From contig NZ_CM001977.1 of the NCBI RefSeq assembly GCF_000406165.1, positions 3,680,808 to 3,744,807 on the forward strand: DNA of 64,000 bases. The letters are read 5' to 3'. Every line of letters begins with the position of its first letter. Position 1 is the first letter of the stretch. The DNA is from Dickeya zeae NCPPB 2538. GTDB taxonomy: Bacteria; Pseudomonadota; Gammaproteobacteria; Enterobacterales; Enterobacteriaceae. This document shows positions 9,554-17,960 of this stretch, one piece after another. Made by a program: the position numbers and the translations under genes. The notes under the pieces were generated by a model, which saw only the letters and a program-made list of their open reading frames with translations, was not told where the DNA came from and made no database searches.

Positions 9554-9766
9554 ATGAGAATACTGCCTATGTCACGTTCATTTGAATTACAGAGAATTTC
9601 CGAAGCTCATCGTCAGGCAATATTGCAATCTGTTGAGCAGGCATCAAGTCGCGCTAGCGCCGCAGGTGCAGCAGCAACAGTAAGAACACTCTCCCAATCA
9701 GATCTAAATTCACTGATTAATCAAGCAATGAATCAGGTGTTACGCTCCAATGAGAGTGAGCAGTAA
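9554..9766 (+). CDS. Small hypothetical protein (70 residues)
   Basis: I do not recognise this protein. It is 70 residues long, polar and Ser/Ala/Gln-rich (QSVEQASSRASAAGAAATVR), probably helical, with no membrane segment or signal peptide. The ATG at 9554 follows AGGAAAAGG closely; a second ATG at 9569 is an alternative. It sits 90 bp past ssb and 61 bp before another AT-rich gene in the same direction, so the two may be co-transcribed. Being short, it could be spurious, but its ribosome binding site and codon pattern favour a real gene. Confidence 0.6.
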   Translation: MRILPMSRSFELQRISEAHRQAILQSVEQASSRASAAGAAATVRTLSQSDLNSLINQAMNQVLRSNESEQ

Positions 9767-9827
9767 AAGAAAATTAGCTTACTGACAGAAAAACTTTCAG
9801 ATTAACAAGGGACGTTATTTTAGGTCG

Positions 9828-10517
9828 ATGGAAAACGATAATTCGTTGGTTATAACTAGTGAAAAATCATGGGTTTTCCAATTACTGGTAAAAAATCCAG
9901 AAGACAGTATTGGCTTAATAGCCTACTCGTTTTATAAACTTGAAAAAAACCAATACGCCGAAAAGTTACGTGCCACAGGAAAAACCACGCAGGAAATTGA
10001 TCTTGCCGTAAAGCAATTTCATGAACAGGTTGTACATACTCAACTGCGTTTAGATGCTTATCGTGATAACGCCAGAACAATGTTTTCTCGCCTGCTGGAA
10101 GACTGGGAAGAAGAAATCAGGAAAGATTATCAACAACAGATCGATATTATCGAAAATAAAAACGCAGAAATAGAAAACCTCAGAATAGAAATAGATAGAA
10201 AAAGCAAAGAAATAGCTGAGAGCGATATAATAAAACACCAGGCTATTGAACATGCGAAAGAAGAAGCCATCAAAGAGTTTTTTCGTGCTGCATCAAGAAA
10301 AGAAAAGCAAAAAACACCCATTGCATTACGTGTATTATCATGGATATGGAGTGGATTTTCTGGAATTATTGCCAGCGTTCTCTTATTTATTTTTATCTAT
10401 GGTATGGTGGGGCTATTAACTACACCAGAAAGAAAATCACAAATCTGGCAATGGGGTATGGAATCACTTAAGCCTTCATCCCCGTTCCCATCAATAGAAA
10501 ACAGCAAACCACAATAA
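9828..10517 (+). CDS. Hypothetical coiled-coil membrane protein
   Basis: This 229-residue protein of unknown function has a helical, charge-rich middle (about 80-155). Its heptad-like segment IENKNAEIENLRIEIDRKSK predicts a coiled coil. A single membrane helix lies at about 178-200 (GIIASVLLFIFIYGMVGLL), followed by a short Pro/Ser-rich tail. There is no N-terminal signal, so the large N-terminal part should be cytoplasmic. The gene is clearly more AT-rich than ssb or the genes after it, which suggests horizontal acquisition. A terminator-like hairpin follows at 10541. It may form a pair with the 70-residue gene upstream. Confidence 0.8.
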   Translation: MENDNSLVITSEKSWVFQLLVKNPEDSIGLIAYSFYKLEKNQYAEKLRATGKTTQEIDLAVKQFHEQVVHTQLRLDAYRDNARTMFSRLLEDWEEEIRKDYQQQIDIIENKNAEIENLRIEIDRKSKEIAESDIIKHQAIEHAKEEAIKEFFRAASRKEKQKTPIALRVLSWIWSGFSGIIASVLLFIFIYGMVGLLTTPERKSQIWQWGMESLKPSSPFPSIENSKPQ

Positions 10518-10540
10518 ATAGAGTCATATTGATTATGGGC

Positions 10541-10568
10541 CGAACGCCCTGCCCTTGCAGAGCGTTCG
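10541..10568 (+). terminator. Probable intrinsic terminator
   Basis: CGAACGC at 10541-10547 pairs with GCGTTCG at 10562-10568, and an inner CTGC/GCAG pairing is separated from it by one mismatch. TTTAT follows. It lies 23 bp past the coiled-coil gene and just before the 3' end of the convergent flavin reductase-like gene, so it may serve both. Confidence 0.65.
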
Positions 10569-10577
10569 TTTATATCG

Positions 10578-11153
10578 CTATTCCCCTGCATCCAGCGCAT
10601 CACCGATGGCGTAATAATGCCCACCCGCCACGTGATGCAGGCTACGCCACGCCGGGTCGGCCTTCTCAAAATGCCAGTGACCGTCACTGAATATGCGTGA
10701 ATCCGCCCAGGCCCCGATGACCTCCCCGATAAACAGATCGTAGGTTTGCTGGTTGTGAGGTTCAGGGATCAGTTTGCACAGCAGCCAAGCCGCACAACCG
10801 GCCACCAGCGGCACATCCGACTCGCTGGTGCGAAACAGTTCCACCTGGCAGTGCACCAGTTTGTCCGGGTTATCCCGCAGGCTGATATTCCCAACCTGAT
10901 TGGTTAATTGCAGTTGTGCCACTGTTGGTACCTGAACAGCGAAATAGCCGCTGTTTTCCAGCAGTTCACGTGTTTTGGTCGCCTTATCCAGCACTACGGT
11001 CAGTTTAGGCGGTGCGAAATCCAGCCCACAGCACCAGGCCGCCGCCATCACATCCTCTACCCCGTTATGGCAGGCCGACACCAACACTGTCGGCCCGTGG
11101 TTAACCAGCCGATAGGCTTTTGCCAGCTCAACTGGTGAAATTTCGCTATTCAT
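10578..11153 (-). CDS. Flavin reductase-like FMN-binding protein
   Basis: This 191-residue protein belongs to the flavin reductase-like split-barrel (DIM6/NTAB) family, whose members bind FMN and often reduce flavins or form two-component monooxygenases. The pattern PTVLVSACHNGVEDVMAAAW followed by PPKLTVVLDKATKTRELLENSGYFAVQVP is the typical N-terminal barrel and FMN-phosphate region. The substrate is unknown. It lies about 40 bp downstream of the NAD(P)-binding gene on the same strand, so the two may form a small redox operon. Confidence 0.85.
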   Translation of the reverse strand: MNSEISPVELAKAYRLVNHGPTVLVSACHNGVEDVMAAAWCCGLDFAPPKLTVVLDKATKTRELLENSGYFAVQVPTVAQLQLTNQVGNISLRDNPDKLVHCQVELFRTSESDVPLVAGCAAWLLCKLIPEPHNQQTYDLFIGEVIGAWADSRIFSDGHWHFEKADPAWRSLHHVAGGHYYAIGDALDAGE

Positions 11154-11195
11154 AGTGGCTCCTGCGTTATTCCGTTATACAGAGTGACCTTCACT

Positions 11196-11825
11196 TTACA
11201 CCAGATGCTCAGAGCCAATCACCTGCACACCGCCAACCGGATTCAACGCCGCCGCCAGCAACGCGTCCGCAATGTTTTCCGCAGGGTTAATACGCAAAGC
11301 CCGTGGTAGCACCGGATGCAATACACGCAATACCTGTTGTGCCGCCCATTCACCAGCACGTCGATCGTGTCGCTCGCCGCCAATCAATCCTGGGCGCACC
11401 AGCGTCAGCGAAGAAAACCCCACTCCAGCCAGATCGCGCTCCACGTCACCTTTCACCCGGTTGTAGAAAAACCGCGACGTAACGCTCGCCCCTCTGGCTG
11501 AATTCAGCACGTAGGTTGGCGTGCCGTGGTGCTTAGCCAGACGTGCAACCGCCAGTGGGTAGTCATGATCAACCTGGTAGAATGCCGCCTGGCTCCCCGC
11601 CGTTTTAATGGTGGTGCCCAGCGTGCAGATCACGGCATCGGCCTGCCACCAGTCGGCATCTTGCGGCAAGTGTTCAAAACTCACCTGCGGTGCCAGCAGT
11701 TTGTCGTGAGCAGGTAATTCACGCCGTACCGGTGCCGTCACCTGCGTAATACGCGACTCTGCCAGAGCCTTTAATAGCACCTGATGGCCGACCAACCCGG
11801 TTGCGCCGACAAGTAGTAGTTTCAT
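11196..11825 (-). CDS. NAD(P)-binding Rossmann protein (YraR/HTATIP2-like)
   Basis: This 209-residue protein opens with the dinucleotide-binding motif GATGLVGHQVL (residues 7-17). It continues with an atypical-SDR body including CTLGTTIKTAGSQAAFYQVDH and YVLNSARGA. Such proteins are short NAD(P)H-binding oxidoreductases or epimerase-like proteins of mostly unknown substrate. There is no complete YxxxK catalytic pair at the classical position, so enzymatic activity is uncertain. It is upstream of the flavin reductase-like gene on the same strand. Confidence 0.85.
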   Translation of the reverse strand: MKLLLVGATGLVGHQVLLKALAESRITQVTAPVRRELPAHDKLLAPQVSFEHLPQDADWWQADAVICTLGTTIKTAGSQAAFYQVDHDYPLAVARLAKHHGTPTYVLNSARGASVTSRFFYNRVKGDVERDLAGVGFSSLTLVRPGLIGGERHDRRAGEWAAQQVLRVLHPVLPRALRINPAENIADALLAAALNPVGGVQVIGSEHLV

Positions 11826-12007
11826 TTCTATTTATCTCCGTATGGAATAGTGGCATGAAACAGCATCGCAACATGGCAGAACTCACCAAAGGGCATAACC
11901 CAGATTACACAAATAGATTTAAGCCCGACATAATACAGATGAACAGACCGCACGGTGTTTTGTACCGATCCGTTCAACCATCTGCTGGTTATCCCAAATG
12001 CTAATGA

Positions 12008-12517
12008 CTATGGGTTGCAAACAATTTCCTTGCCTTCAACCTTCGTAAATTTGACTGTCTTGTCATTGATGCGCCAGGCGTGTTCAACCGTCCTTGGCCA
12101 TGGTTTTTCCTCCGAGGGGATAAACGTAACAAACGTATCGTGGGAATTCGAACCATCAACTACACACGAAACGATTTGTGCTTTAGGGTTTTCTTTCGGT
12201 GAAGGTGACGAGAGGACATCTTTGACGATTTCACGACGATCGAGTAAGAAATACTCCCGACCGCATATTTGCCATGACTCAAGCGACCAGGGATCACCAT
12301 CACTTTCCATGCCGTAAGTCCCCAAATCTTTAAGATCAATACTCTTGTAACGCTCTTCGGTGGCCACAGTACTCTCATTTGGCATATGGCGCCCGATTAA
12401 TGCCGAGGGAATATCACTCTTACAAGTTATACCATCGAATGACTTCGCCGCTCCAATAGCGTGTGAAGAAAGGAAAATAAGGGGTAAAAGTAGACTGATA
12501 GAACGCCCCAAGGTCAT
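12008..12517 (-). CDS. Secreted hypothetical protein
   Basis: Starting at the ATG at 12517, which has GGAGG six bases upstream, the product is 169 residues. It has a clear signal peptide (LGRSISLLLPLIFLSSHAIGA), so it should be periplasmic or exported. A longer reading frame to 12688 would add an unrelated hydrophobic stretch and lacks a ribosome binding site. The mature part has Cys residues in ITCKSDI, WQICGREY, VSCVVDG and IVCNP, which could form two disulfides. I recognise no family. The gene is AT-rich compared with its neighbours and stands alone. Confidence 0.75.
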   Translation of the reverse strand: MTLGRSISLLLPLIFLSSHAIGAAKSFDGITCKSDIPSALIGRHMPNESTVATEERYKSIDLKDLGTYGMESDGDPWSLESWQICGREYFLLDRREIVKDVLSSPSPKENPKAQIVSCVVDGSNSHDTFVTFIPSEEKPWPRTVEHAWRINDKTVKFTKVEGKEIVCNP

Positions 12518-12889
12518 GTATAGCCTCCGAATAGCTAATAGAAAGATAATAAAATCATCAATAAGAAAGACGAGAAAAACCTCAAAAATAGGGTTTAAAC
12601 TTCTGTCAATCGGCAGGGTCAGGCCCAATAATCTTGTAACAATATCATAAGAATCAATCACAAAAAAGCGCCAAAATATATTTAACAAAAGCAGGTAAAA
12701 AACGTCACATAAAAAAGAAGCAATAGAAATGAATACATTGCTTCAAAAACAAGTAAAAACCATGGTTAATTCAGTCATAAATACGAATGATCTTTTCGGC
12801 ATAAATTTTATCAGCAATACTTGCTGTACGACTTACAGCTACCTCATTTATAGCGAGTTCTACAGAGGATAATTAATAAAGGAACCTCC
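12518..12889. other. AT-rich divergent promoter region before the eCIS operon
   Basis: This 372-bp AT-rich spacer lies between the divergent secreted-protein gene and the first eCIS gene. It should hold the main promoter of the injection-system operon. I cannot assign a specific operator by eye. AAGGAACC lies just before the ATG at 12890. Confidence 0.5.
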
Positions 12890-13471
12890 ATGATCCACGC
12901 CTCTATCCATTACCTGACCCGACAATTAAATCAATACCTAAAAAATACCCTGAACCTGCACGATGACGTTGTGGTTATTGCGAACCCGGCTGATGACGAG
13001 GGTAAGATGTTTCCCCTCACGAAAAATAAACTGGTGGTGTTTTTATCGAATATTGAAAAAGAAACCGTGGCGTATCGCAATAATGCCGCTAATCCTGGGA
13101 ATCGTTTTGCTGTGAGTACGCCGCCGTTATTTGTACGCATTTCATTGGTGGTGGCAGCAAATTTTAGCGGTGCGCAATACGCGGAAGGATTACAAATGAT
13201 CGCCCATGCGATGGCGTTCTTTCATAAAAATGCCCTGCTTAACCGTTATAACGCCCCAGATATGGACGAGGCAATTGAGCAACTATTACTGGAAATGGAC
13301 AGCCTGCCGCGTCACGAGCTCAGCACGATGTGGACGATGTTAGGCAGCCGTTATTTGCCGTCTGCGGTATACCGTGTGCGGGTGAGAATTGCTGATAGCC
13401 AGGCGATTCAGTCGCAGACCGAACGTGTCAGACAATTGCCTGCCACCGTGACTAAGGGCACAACGTCATGA
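12890..13471 (+). CDS. eCIS tube terminator, DUF4255 (Afp16/Pvc16-like)
   Basis: This 193-residue protein has the DUF4255 pattern of Afp16/Pvc16: an N-terminal helix (SIHYLTRQLNQYLKNTLNL), PLTKNKLVVFLSNIEKE, and TPPLFVRISLVVAANF. It ends with the Met-rich LSTMWTMLGSRYLPSAVYRVR, seen in these proteins. In Afp the homologue caps the distal end of the inner tube and sets its length. Here it is the first gene of the cluster, whereas in Afp it is the last. Its stop overlaps the next start by four bases (ATGA), so translation is probably coupled. Confidence 0.88.
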   Translation: MIHASIHYLTRQLNQYLKNTLNLHDDVVVIANPADDEGKMFPLTKNKLVVFLSNIEKETVAYRNNAANPGNRFAVSTPPLFVRISLVVAANFSGAQYAEGLQMIAHAMAFFHKNALLNRYNAPDMDEAIEQLLLEMDSLPRHELSTMWTMLGSRYLPSAVYRVRVRIADSQAIQSQTERVRQLPATVTKGTTS

Positions 13472-14277
13472 GCGATTACGACGCATTATTTCAATTGCGT
13501 ATCGAACATGAATTTTTTACCGGCTGTACCAGTCTGCCGTTTTATGGCGAATGGCAGCCGGGTAGCCAACAGGCGGCGACAAGCATCGGGCTGTTGACCA
13601 AACCGCAGGCCGACGGGGTGCTGGTGCTGGCGGATAGAACCCATCCCGCCCTTCAGGCGGTGGAGAACGTCACGCTGCGGTGGTGGTTTGGCAGCCGGGA
13701 GCCGAATTTTTTCAGCTATACGGACATCAGTGCGACCGACACCAGCGGGCTAGTGGAACCGAAAACGCCGTACTTTGGTTACACACTGAACGGCGTAGAA
13801 CCCGGCGAGGTGCGTCTGGAAATGCGCAGCGACACGCCATCAGAGGCATCGAACAGTTTGCCCTCAGCCAAAGGGCGAATCTGGCAGGTGGATATTGAGA
13901 TGAGTGCAACGGCGATAACGGCATTTCTCAACCGGCGAACAGCACCGGTCTTTATTATGCCGTTTCACTGCCAACGGCGGCGCTGGAAATATCTGTTCAC
14001 CGCGCCGTATGTCAATTCGAATACGCGTATTCGGGATAACCGTCAGAATAATCAGTTTGATTATCTGGGAGAAGAAATACTGGCTAATGGCCAACGGGCG
14101 CAGGCGTTTATTTCCTGTGAACCATTAAAAATACAAAAAAGGTCTGACTATTATTTTCAGCTTTATCAGGACAACACCGTATTGATTGAACGATTGCCGG
14201 TCGCCATGCCGCAACATCAATGTCGATTGCAGGTGGATAAATCATCCACCGTTGTCTCTGAAATCATTATTAACTGA
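13468..14277 (+). CDS. Unassigned eCIS-cluster protein (269 residues)
   Basis: I do not recognise a named family. The 269-residue protein lacks a signal peptide and membrane helices and looks beta-rich (LRWWFGSREPNFFSYTDIS, YFGYTLNGVEPGEVRLEM). It has basic patches such as PFHCQRRRWKYLF. It overlaps the terminator gene and is followed by a 137-bp gap before the sheath gene, so it may share a transcription unit with the terminator. Afp and PVC have no equivalent at this place. A structural or cap-adaptor role is only an inference from position. Confidence 0.75.
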   Translation: MSDYDALFQLRIEHEFFTGCTSLPFYGEWQPGSQQAATSIGLLTKPQADGVLVLADRTHPALQAVENVTLRWWFGSREPNFFSYTDISATDTSGLVEPKTPYFGYTLNGVEPGEVRLEMRSDTPSEASNSLPSAKGRIWQVDIEMSATAITAFLNRRTAPVFIMPFHCQRRRWKYLFTAPYVNSNTRIRDNRQNNQFDYLGEEILANGQRAQAFISCEPLKIQKRSDYYFQLYQDNTVLIERLPVAMPQHQCRLQVDKSSTVVSEIIIN

Positions 14278-14414
14278 CATAACAAGAAAGACAGGGCAAT
14301 AAAAATAGCGCAATAAAAAAATAGCGATACCGCCATACCGGCGCAGGTACCTTTTACTCTCGGCATCGAAAGGGCGCGGGGTGGTTATCTCTCTCAATCA
14401 GAAGGAATCACACT

Positions 14415-15968
14415 ATGGGCGTGATGAAAACCCCAGGCGTTTATATTGTTGAAAAGAACGCTTTCCCCAATTCTGTTGTTGAAGTCGCCACGGCGGTACC
14501 GGCCTTTATTGGTTATACCGAAAAAGCGGAAAATGGCGGCGTATCACTGCGTAATAAAGCGTGGCGAATTACCTCGATGTCGGATTTTCGCCATTATTTT
14601 GGCGGCGCGCCGCTGCATAAATTCGATATCGTCGAAAAAACCGATCAAGTACCGGGGGATGCGGCTTTCAATCAGGCAGGTAAGGCCTATACCCTGACCC
14701 TGGCGAATACCCGCTACCTGCTGTACTACAGCATGCTGTTCTTTTTCCAGAATGGCGGCGGCCCCTGTTACATCATCTCGGTGGGGGGCTATCAAGACGC
14801 CATTGATGCCGATGCACTGAAAAACGGTGTCACACCGCTACTCAAAGAGCCGGAACCCACCATGGTGCTGACCCCGGAAGCGGTATGCCTGAAAGAAGAT
14901 GACTGCATCAACGTGCAGCAGGCGGTGCTGGCTCACTGCGGCGGTACCATGAAAAACCGCATCGCTATTCTTGATGTCTGGGAAGGGTATAAAGACCGAC
15001 AAGACCCGAGCGGCGACTGTATCGCCAACTTCCGTTCCAAACTGGGCATCAACTACCTGGATTACGCCACCGCGTACTACCCGTGGCTGAACACCTCAAT
15101 CATTCAGGACAGCGACATCAGCTTCGCCAACGTCAACAACCCGGACATTCTGATCACCGTGTTGAACGCGGAAATCGCCTCCGCCTTCAAAGAGCTGGAT
15201 GGCCTGAGCGCTGAGCAGTTAAACAGCGGCGGCAACAAGCTCAAAGCGGCCAAAAAGCAACAGATGCTGGACGAAGTCGCCAAGCTGACGGTGGAGCAGA
15301 GCGAAGCGGAAAAAACCTTGCTGCACAAAATCCTGTTCTCTATCAGCCCCATTTACAAAAGCGTGCTGGAAAACATCCGGCGTCAGCAAAACCTGCTGCC
15401 ACCCGCCGCGTCGATGGCGGGGATCTACACCATGGTGGATAACGCCCGTGGCGTGTGGAAAGCCCCGGCCAACGTCAGCCTGAACGCGGTGGTGTCACCC
15501 AGCGTGAATATCAGCGCCGACGAGCAGGAAGACCTGAACGTCACCACCCAGGGGAAATCGATCAACGCGCTGCGTACTTTCACCGGCGAAGGCACGCTGG
15601 TGTGGGGCGCGCGTACGCTGGACGGCAACAGCCTCGACTGGCGCTACGTCAACGTGCGCCGGACAATGATCATGCTGGAGGAATCGATCAAACAGGCGGC
15701 CAAAGCCTACGTGTTCGAACCCAACACCGCCAATACCTGGGTGTCGATGGAAAGCATGATCGAAAACTTTCTGTTCGGCATCTGGAAGCGTGGCGGGCTG
15801 GCGGGAGCCTCACCGGAAGACGCCTACAGCGTGGATGTCGGTCTTGGTAAAACCATGACGCCGCAGGACATTTTGGAAGGGATCCTGCGTATCACCGTAC
15901 TGGTAGCCATCAGCCGCCCGGCCGAGTTTATCGAAATCACCTTCCAGCAGCAGATGCAGAAATCCTGA
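14415..15968 (+). CDS. Contractile sheath protein
   Basis: This 517-residue protein has the tail-sheath hallmark at its start (VMKTPGVYIVEKNAFPNSVV) and the conserved C-terminal sheath domain. That domain includes GTLVWGARTLDGNSLDWRY, VRRTMIMLEESIKQAAKAYV and FEPNTANTWVSMESMIENFL. By analogy with Afp2-4 and phage sheaths it surrounds the inner tube and contracts to drive it. There is only one sheath gene, whereas Afp has three. A lysine-rich helical insertion at about residues 245-320 is probably the outer domain. AAGGAATCACACT precedes the ATG. Confidence 0.97.
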   Translation: MGVMKTPGVYIVEKNAFPNSVVEVATAVPAFIGYTEKAENGGVSLRNKAWRITSMSDFRHYFGGAPLHKFDIVEKTDQVPGDAAFNQAGKAYTLTLANTRYLLYYSMLFFFQNGGGPCYIISVGGYQDAIDADALKNGVTPLLKEPEPTMVLTPEAVCLKEDDCINVQQAVLAHCGGTMKNRIAILDVWEGYKDRQDPSGDCIANFRSKLGINYLDYATAYYPWLNTSIIQDSDISFANVNNPDILITVLNAEIASAFKELDGLSAEQLNSGGNKLKAAKKQQMLDEVAKLTVEQSEAEKTLLHKILFSISPIYKSVLENIRRQQNLLPPAASMAGIYTMVDNARGVWKAPANVSLNAVVSPSVNISADEQEDLNVTTQGKSINALRTFTGEGTLVWGARTLDGNSLDWRYVNVRRTMIMLEESIKQAAKAYVFEPNTANTWVSMESMIENFLFGIWKRGGLAGASPEDAYSVDVGLGKTMTPQDILEGILRITVLVAISRPAEFIEITFQQQMQKS

Positions 15969-16029
15969 CGCTGACGGTATGAAATTTTAACGACCACAGA
16001 TTTTATCACCCTCTTCAAGGAGAACACCC

Positions 16030-16500
16030 ATGGCAGATGACGGTTCCGCTCAGTCAAGCACCGTATGGCCGATGCCCAAATTTCACTTTGAAGTGAAATG
16101 GGACGGCGGCGCGGGCGCCAGCATGGTGGCGTCGTTTCAGGAAATTAGCGGCCTGGATATCGAAGCCCAGATTATTGAATACCGCGCGGGTAACAGCCCG
16201 GTATTTTCCACCATCAAAATGCCCGGAATTATCAAGTCCGGCAATGTGACGCTGAAAAAAGGCATTTTCGTCAAAGATAACAACTTTTACGACTGGTTCT
16301 CGAAAATCAAGATGAACACCATTGCCCGCACCGCCGTCACCATCAGTCTGCTTGATGAAAGCGGCAGCCCGGCCATGACGTGGAAGCTCAAAAACGCCTG
16401 GCCGACCAAAATCAGCGGGACGGATTTGAAATCAGACGGCAATGAAGTGGCGGTTGAAACCATCGAACTGGCGCACGAAGGGCTGGAAGTCGCGGTGTAA
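16030..16500 (+). CDS. Inner tube protein (Afp1-like)
   Basis: This 156-residue tail-tube protein has the family features PMPKFHFEVKWDGG, ASFQEISGLDIEAQIIEYRAG, PGIIKSGNVTLKKGIFV and a C-terminal VAVETIELAHEGLEV. It should stack as hexameric rings inside the sheath, forming the payload conduit. It follows the sheath by 61 bp. It is more regular than the second tube paralogue at 16601, so I take it to be the main tube subunit. Confidence 0.95.
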   Translation: MADDGSAQSSTVWPMPKFHFEVKWDGGAGASMVASFQEISGLDIEAQIIEYRAGNSPVFSTIKMPGIIKSGNVTLKKGIFVKDNNFYDWFSKIKMNTIARTAVTISLLDESGSPAMTWKLKNAWPTKISGTDLKSDGNEVAVETIELAHEGLEVAV

Positions 16501-16600
16501 TCGCCGGTTCACGGCGTGAGGAACGGTTAATGCAGTGGGTTGCCGCTGCATTAACCCGGCCATCAGGCTCATCTGACGTAGCCAATAACCAGACCCGGTA

Positions 16601-17065
16601 ATGCTGATGCAAAAACCATCGTCCAGCAGTGAATGGCCGCTACCCGCGTTTTATTTCAGCGTGAACATCGACAACAGCGGCGACGATCAGGCCTTTCAGG
16701 AAGTGTCCGGTATTGAGGCACGTATTGAAACCGAACCCTTCCGTGAGGGTGGCAATAACAACCTGTATCACCTGCCGGTGGCGGTGAAACACGGGCCGCT
16801 CACGCTGCGCCGGGGCCTGGGTTCGGCCAGTTCGCCGCTGGTGCGCTGGTGTAAGCGTTGCTTTGAAGGGCAGTTAAATGGCCCGCTGGAAACCAAAGAG
16901 GTCAGCGTCAGCCTGCTGAACGAACAGGGCGACCCGTTGCGAGTGTGGCTGTTTTATAACGCCTACCCCATCAGTTGGCGGGTTGACCGCTTCCACGCCA
17001 CCCGCAACGAGGTGGCGATTGAAGAGATTGTGCTGTGTTTTAGTCGTTCGACACGCAAGCAGTAA
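16601..17065 (+). CDS. Second tube protein, probable baseplate-proximal (Afp5-like)
   Basis: This 154-residue paralogue of the tube protein has the matching pattern PAFYFSVNI, FQEVSGIEARIETEPFREGG, VKHGPLTLRRGL and NEVAIEEIVLCFSRS. In Afp the second tube protein (Afp5) forms the ring connecting the spike hub to the tube, and position here, just before the DUF5908 and hub genes, supports that role. The start could be the ATG at 16601 or the one at 16607. Confidence 0.92.
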   Translation: MLMQKPSSSSEWPLPAFYFSVNIDNSGDDQAFQEVSGIEARIETEPFREGGNNNLYHLPVAVKHGPLTLRRGLGSASSPLVRWCKRCFEGQLNGPLETKEVSVSLLNEQGDPLRVWLFYNAYPISWRVDRFHATRNEVAIEEIVLCFSRSTRKQ

Positions 17066-17085
17066 CCGCAGAAGGAGACACCATC

Positions 17086-17286
17086 ATGGCAATAGAAGTG
17101 CGACAACTGACGATTTACTCACGGGTTATTCAGCCGAATGACCCGGATGCTCCGCGGCAGGACACGGGCCGCCTCGACAGCGACACAGACAACACGGCGA
17201 GCAACAGTGGGCCAGATGCCGCACACACCGCGCCAGCAGGCACGCAGGTACTGCATCACCTGAGTAGCGGGCCGCGGGAACGCTAA
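17086..17286 (+). CDS. DUF5908 family small protein (Afp6-like)
   Basis: This 66-residue protein begins MAIEVRQLTIYSRV, the usual opening of DUF5908 proteins, which sit between the tube and LysM hub genes in Afp/PVC-type clusters. The rest is polar and low in complexity (Asp, Ser, Ala, Gly, Pro) and is probably disordered. The exact role is not established. GAAGGAGA precedes the ATG. It is 14 bp before the next gene. Confidence 0.8.
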   Translation: MAIEVRQLTIYSRVIQPNDPDAPRQDTGRLDSDTDNTASNSGPDAAHTAPAGTQVLHHLSSGPRER

Positions 17287-17300
17287 CCGGAGGCGCTATC

Positions 17301-17948
17301 ATGCAGAAGCTGACTATCCGCACCCTCGATAAAAAGCAGCAGTTTGACGTGATGCTCAACCCTGCCTGCCTCCGTCACGAGCACGGCATCAACTACACCA
17401 ACCGGGCGGTGGCGGGCAACCGTACACTCGGCAGTCTGGCACCACGGCTCGATTTTGCCAGCTACCAGAGCGAGAACCTCAGTTTCGAGTTGATGATTGA
17501 CGGCACCGGCGTGGTCGAGCAGCCGCAAAAACCCGATGTCGCCAGTCAGGTCACTCAGTTGAAAAACGTGGTGTACCGCTATGTCGGCGAGAAGCACGAA
17601 CCCAGCGTAGTGGTACTGACCTGGGGCACCCTGTCGTTCAAAGGACGCCTGACCCGTCTTGATATTCGCTACTCGTTATTCGACGCCGCCGGTGCGCCAC
17701 TGCGCGCCACCCTCGGGTTGCGCTTCGACAACTATCTGGACAGCAGCGAGCAGGCGTTGCGGGCCAATCGCTCCTCGCCGGACCTCACCCACAGCGTGGT
17801 GGTGAAACAAGGCGATACCTTACCGCAACTGTGTCATGCGATTTATCAGGACAATGCCTACTACGTGGCGGTCGCCCGTTACAACAACCTGAACAGCGTG
17901 ATGCACATTGCACCGGGCACACGTCTGTATTTTCCCCCCCTGGCCTGA
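17301..17948 (+). CDS. LysM-domain baseplate hub protein (Afp7-like)
   Basis: This 215-residue protein has an N-terminal beta-rich part (MQKLTIRTLDKKQQFDVMLNP) and a middle typical of the hub family (VVVLTWGTLSFKGRLTRLDIRYSLF). A C-terminal LysM motif follows (VVVKQGDTLPQLCHAIYQDN with a conserved YNNLNS). In Afp7 and phage gp53-like proteins this part bridges spike, tube and wedge. GGAGG lies ahead of the ATG. It is followed 12 bp later by the spike gene. Confidence 0.93.
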   Translation: MQKLTIRTLDKKQQFDVMLNPACLRHEHGINYTNRAVAGNRTLGSLAPRLDFASYQSENLSFELMIDGTGVVEQPQKPDVASQVTQLKNVVYRYVGEKHEPSVVVLTWGTLSFKGRLTRLDIRYSLFDAAGAPLRATLGLRFDNYLDSSEQALRANRSSPDLTHSVVVKQGDTLPQLCHAIYQDNAYYVAVARYNNLNSVMHIAPGTRLYFPPLA

Positions 17949-17960
17949 CGGAATCACGAT

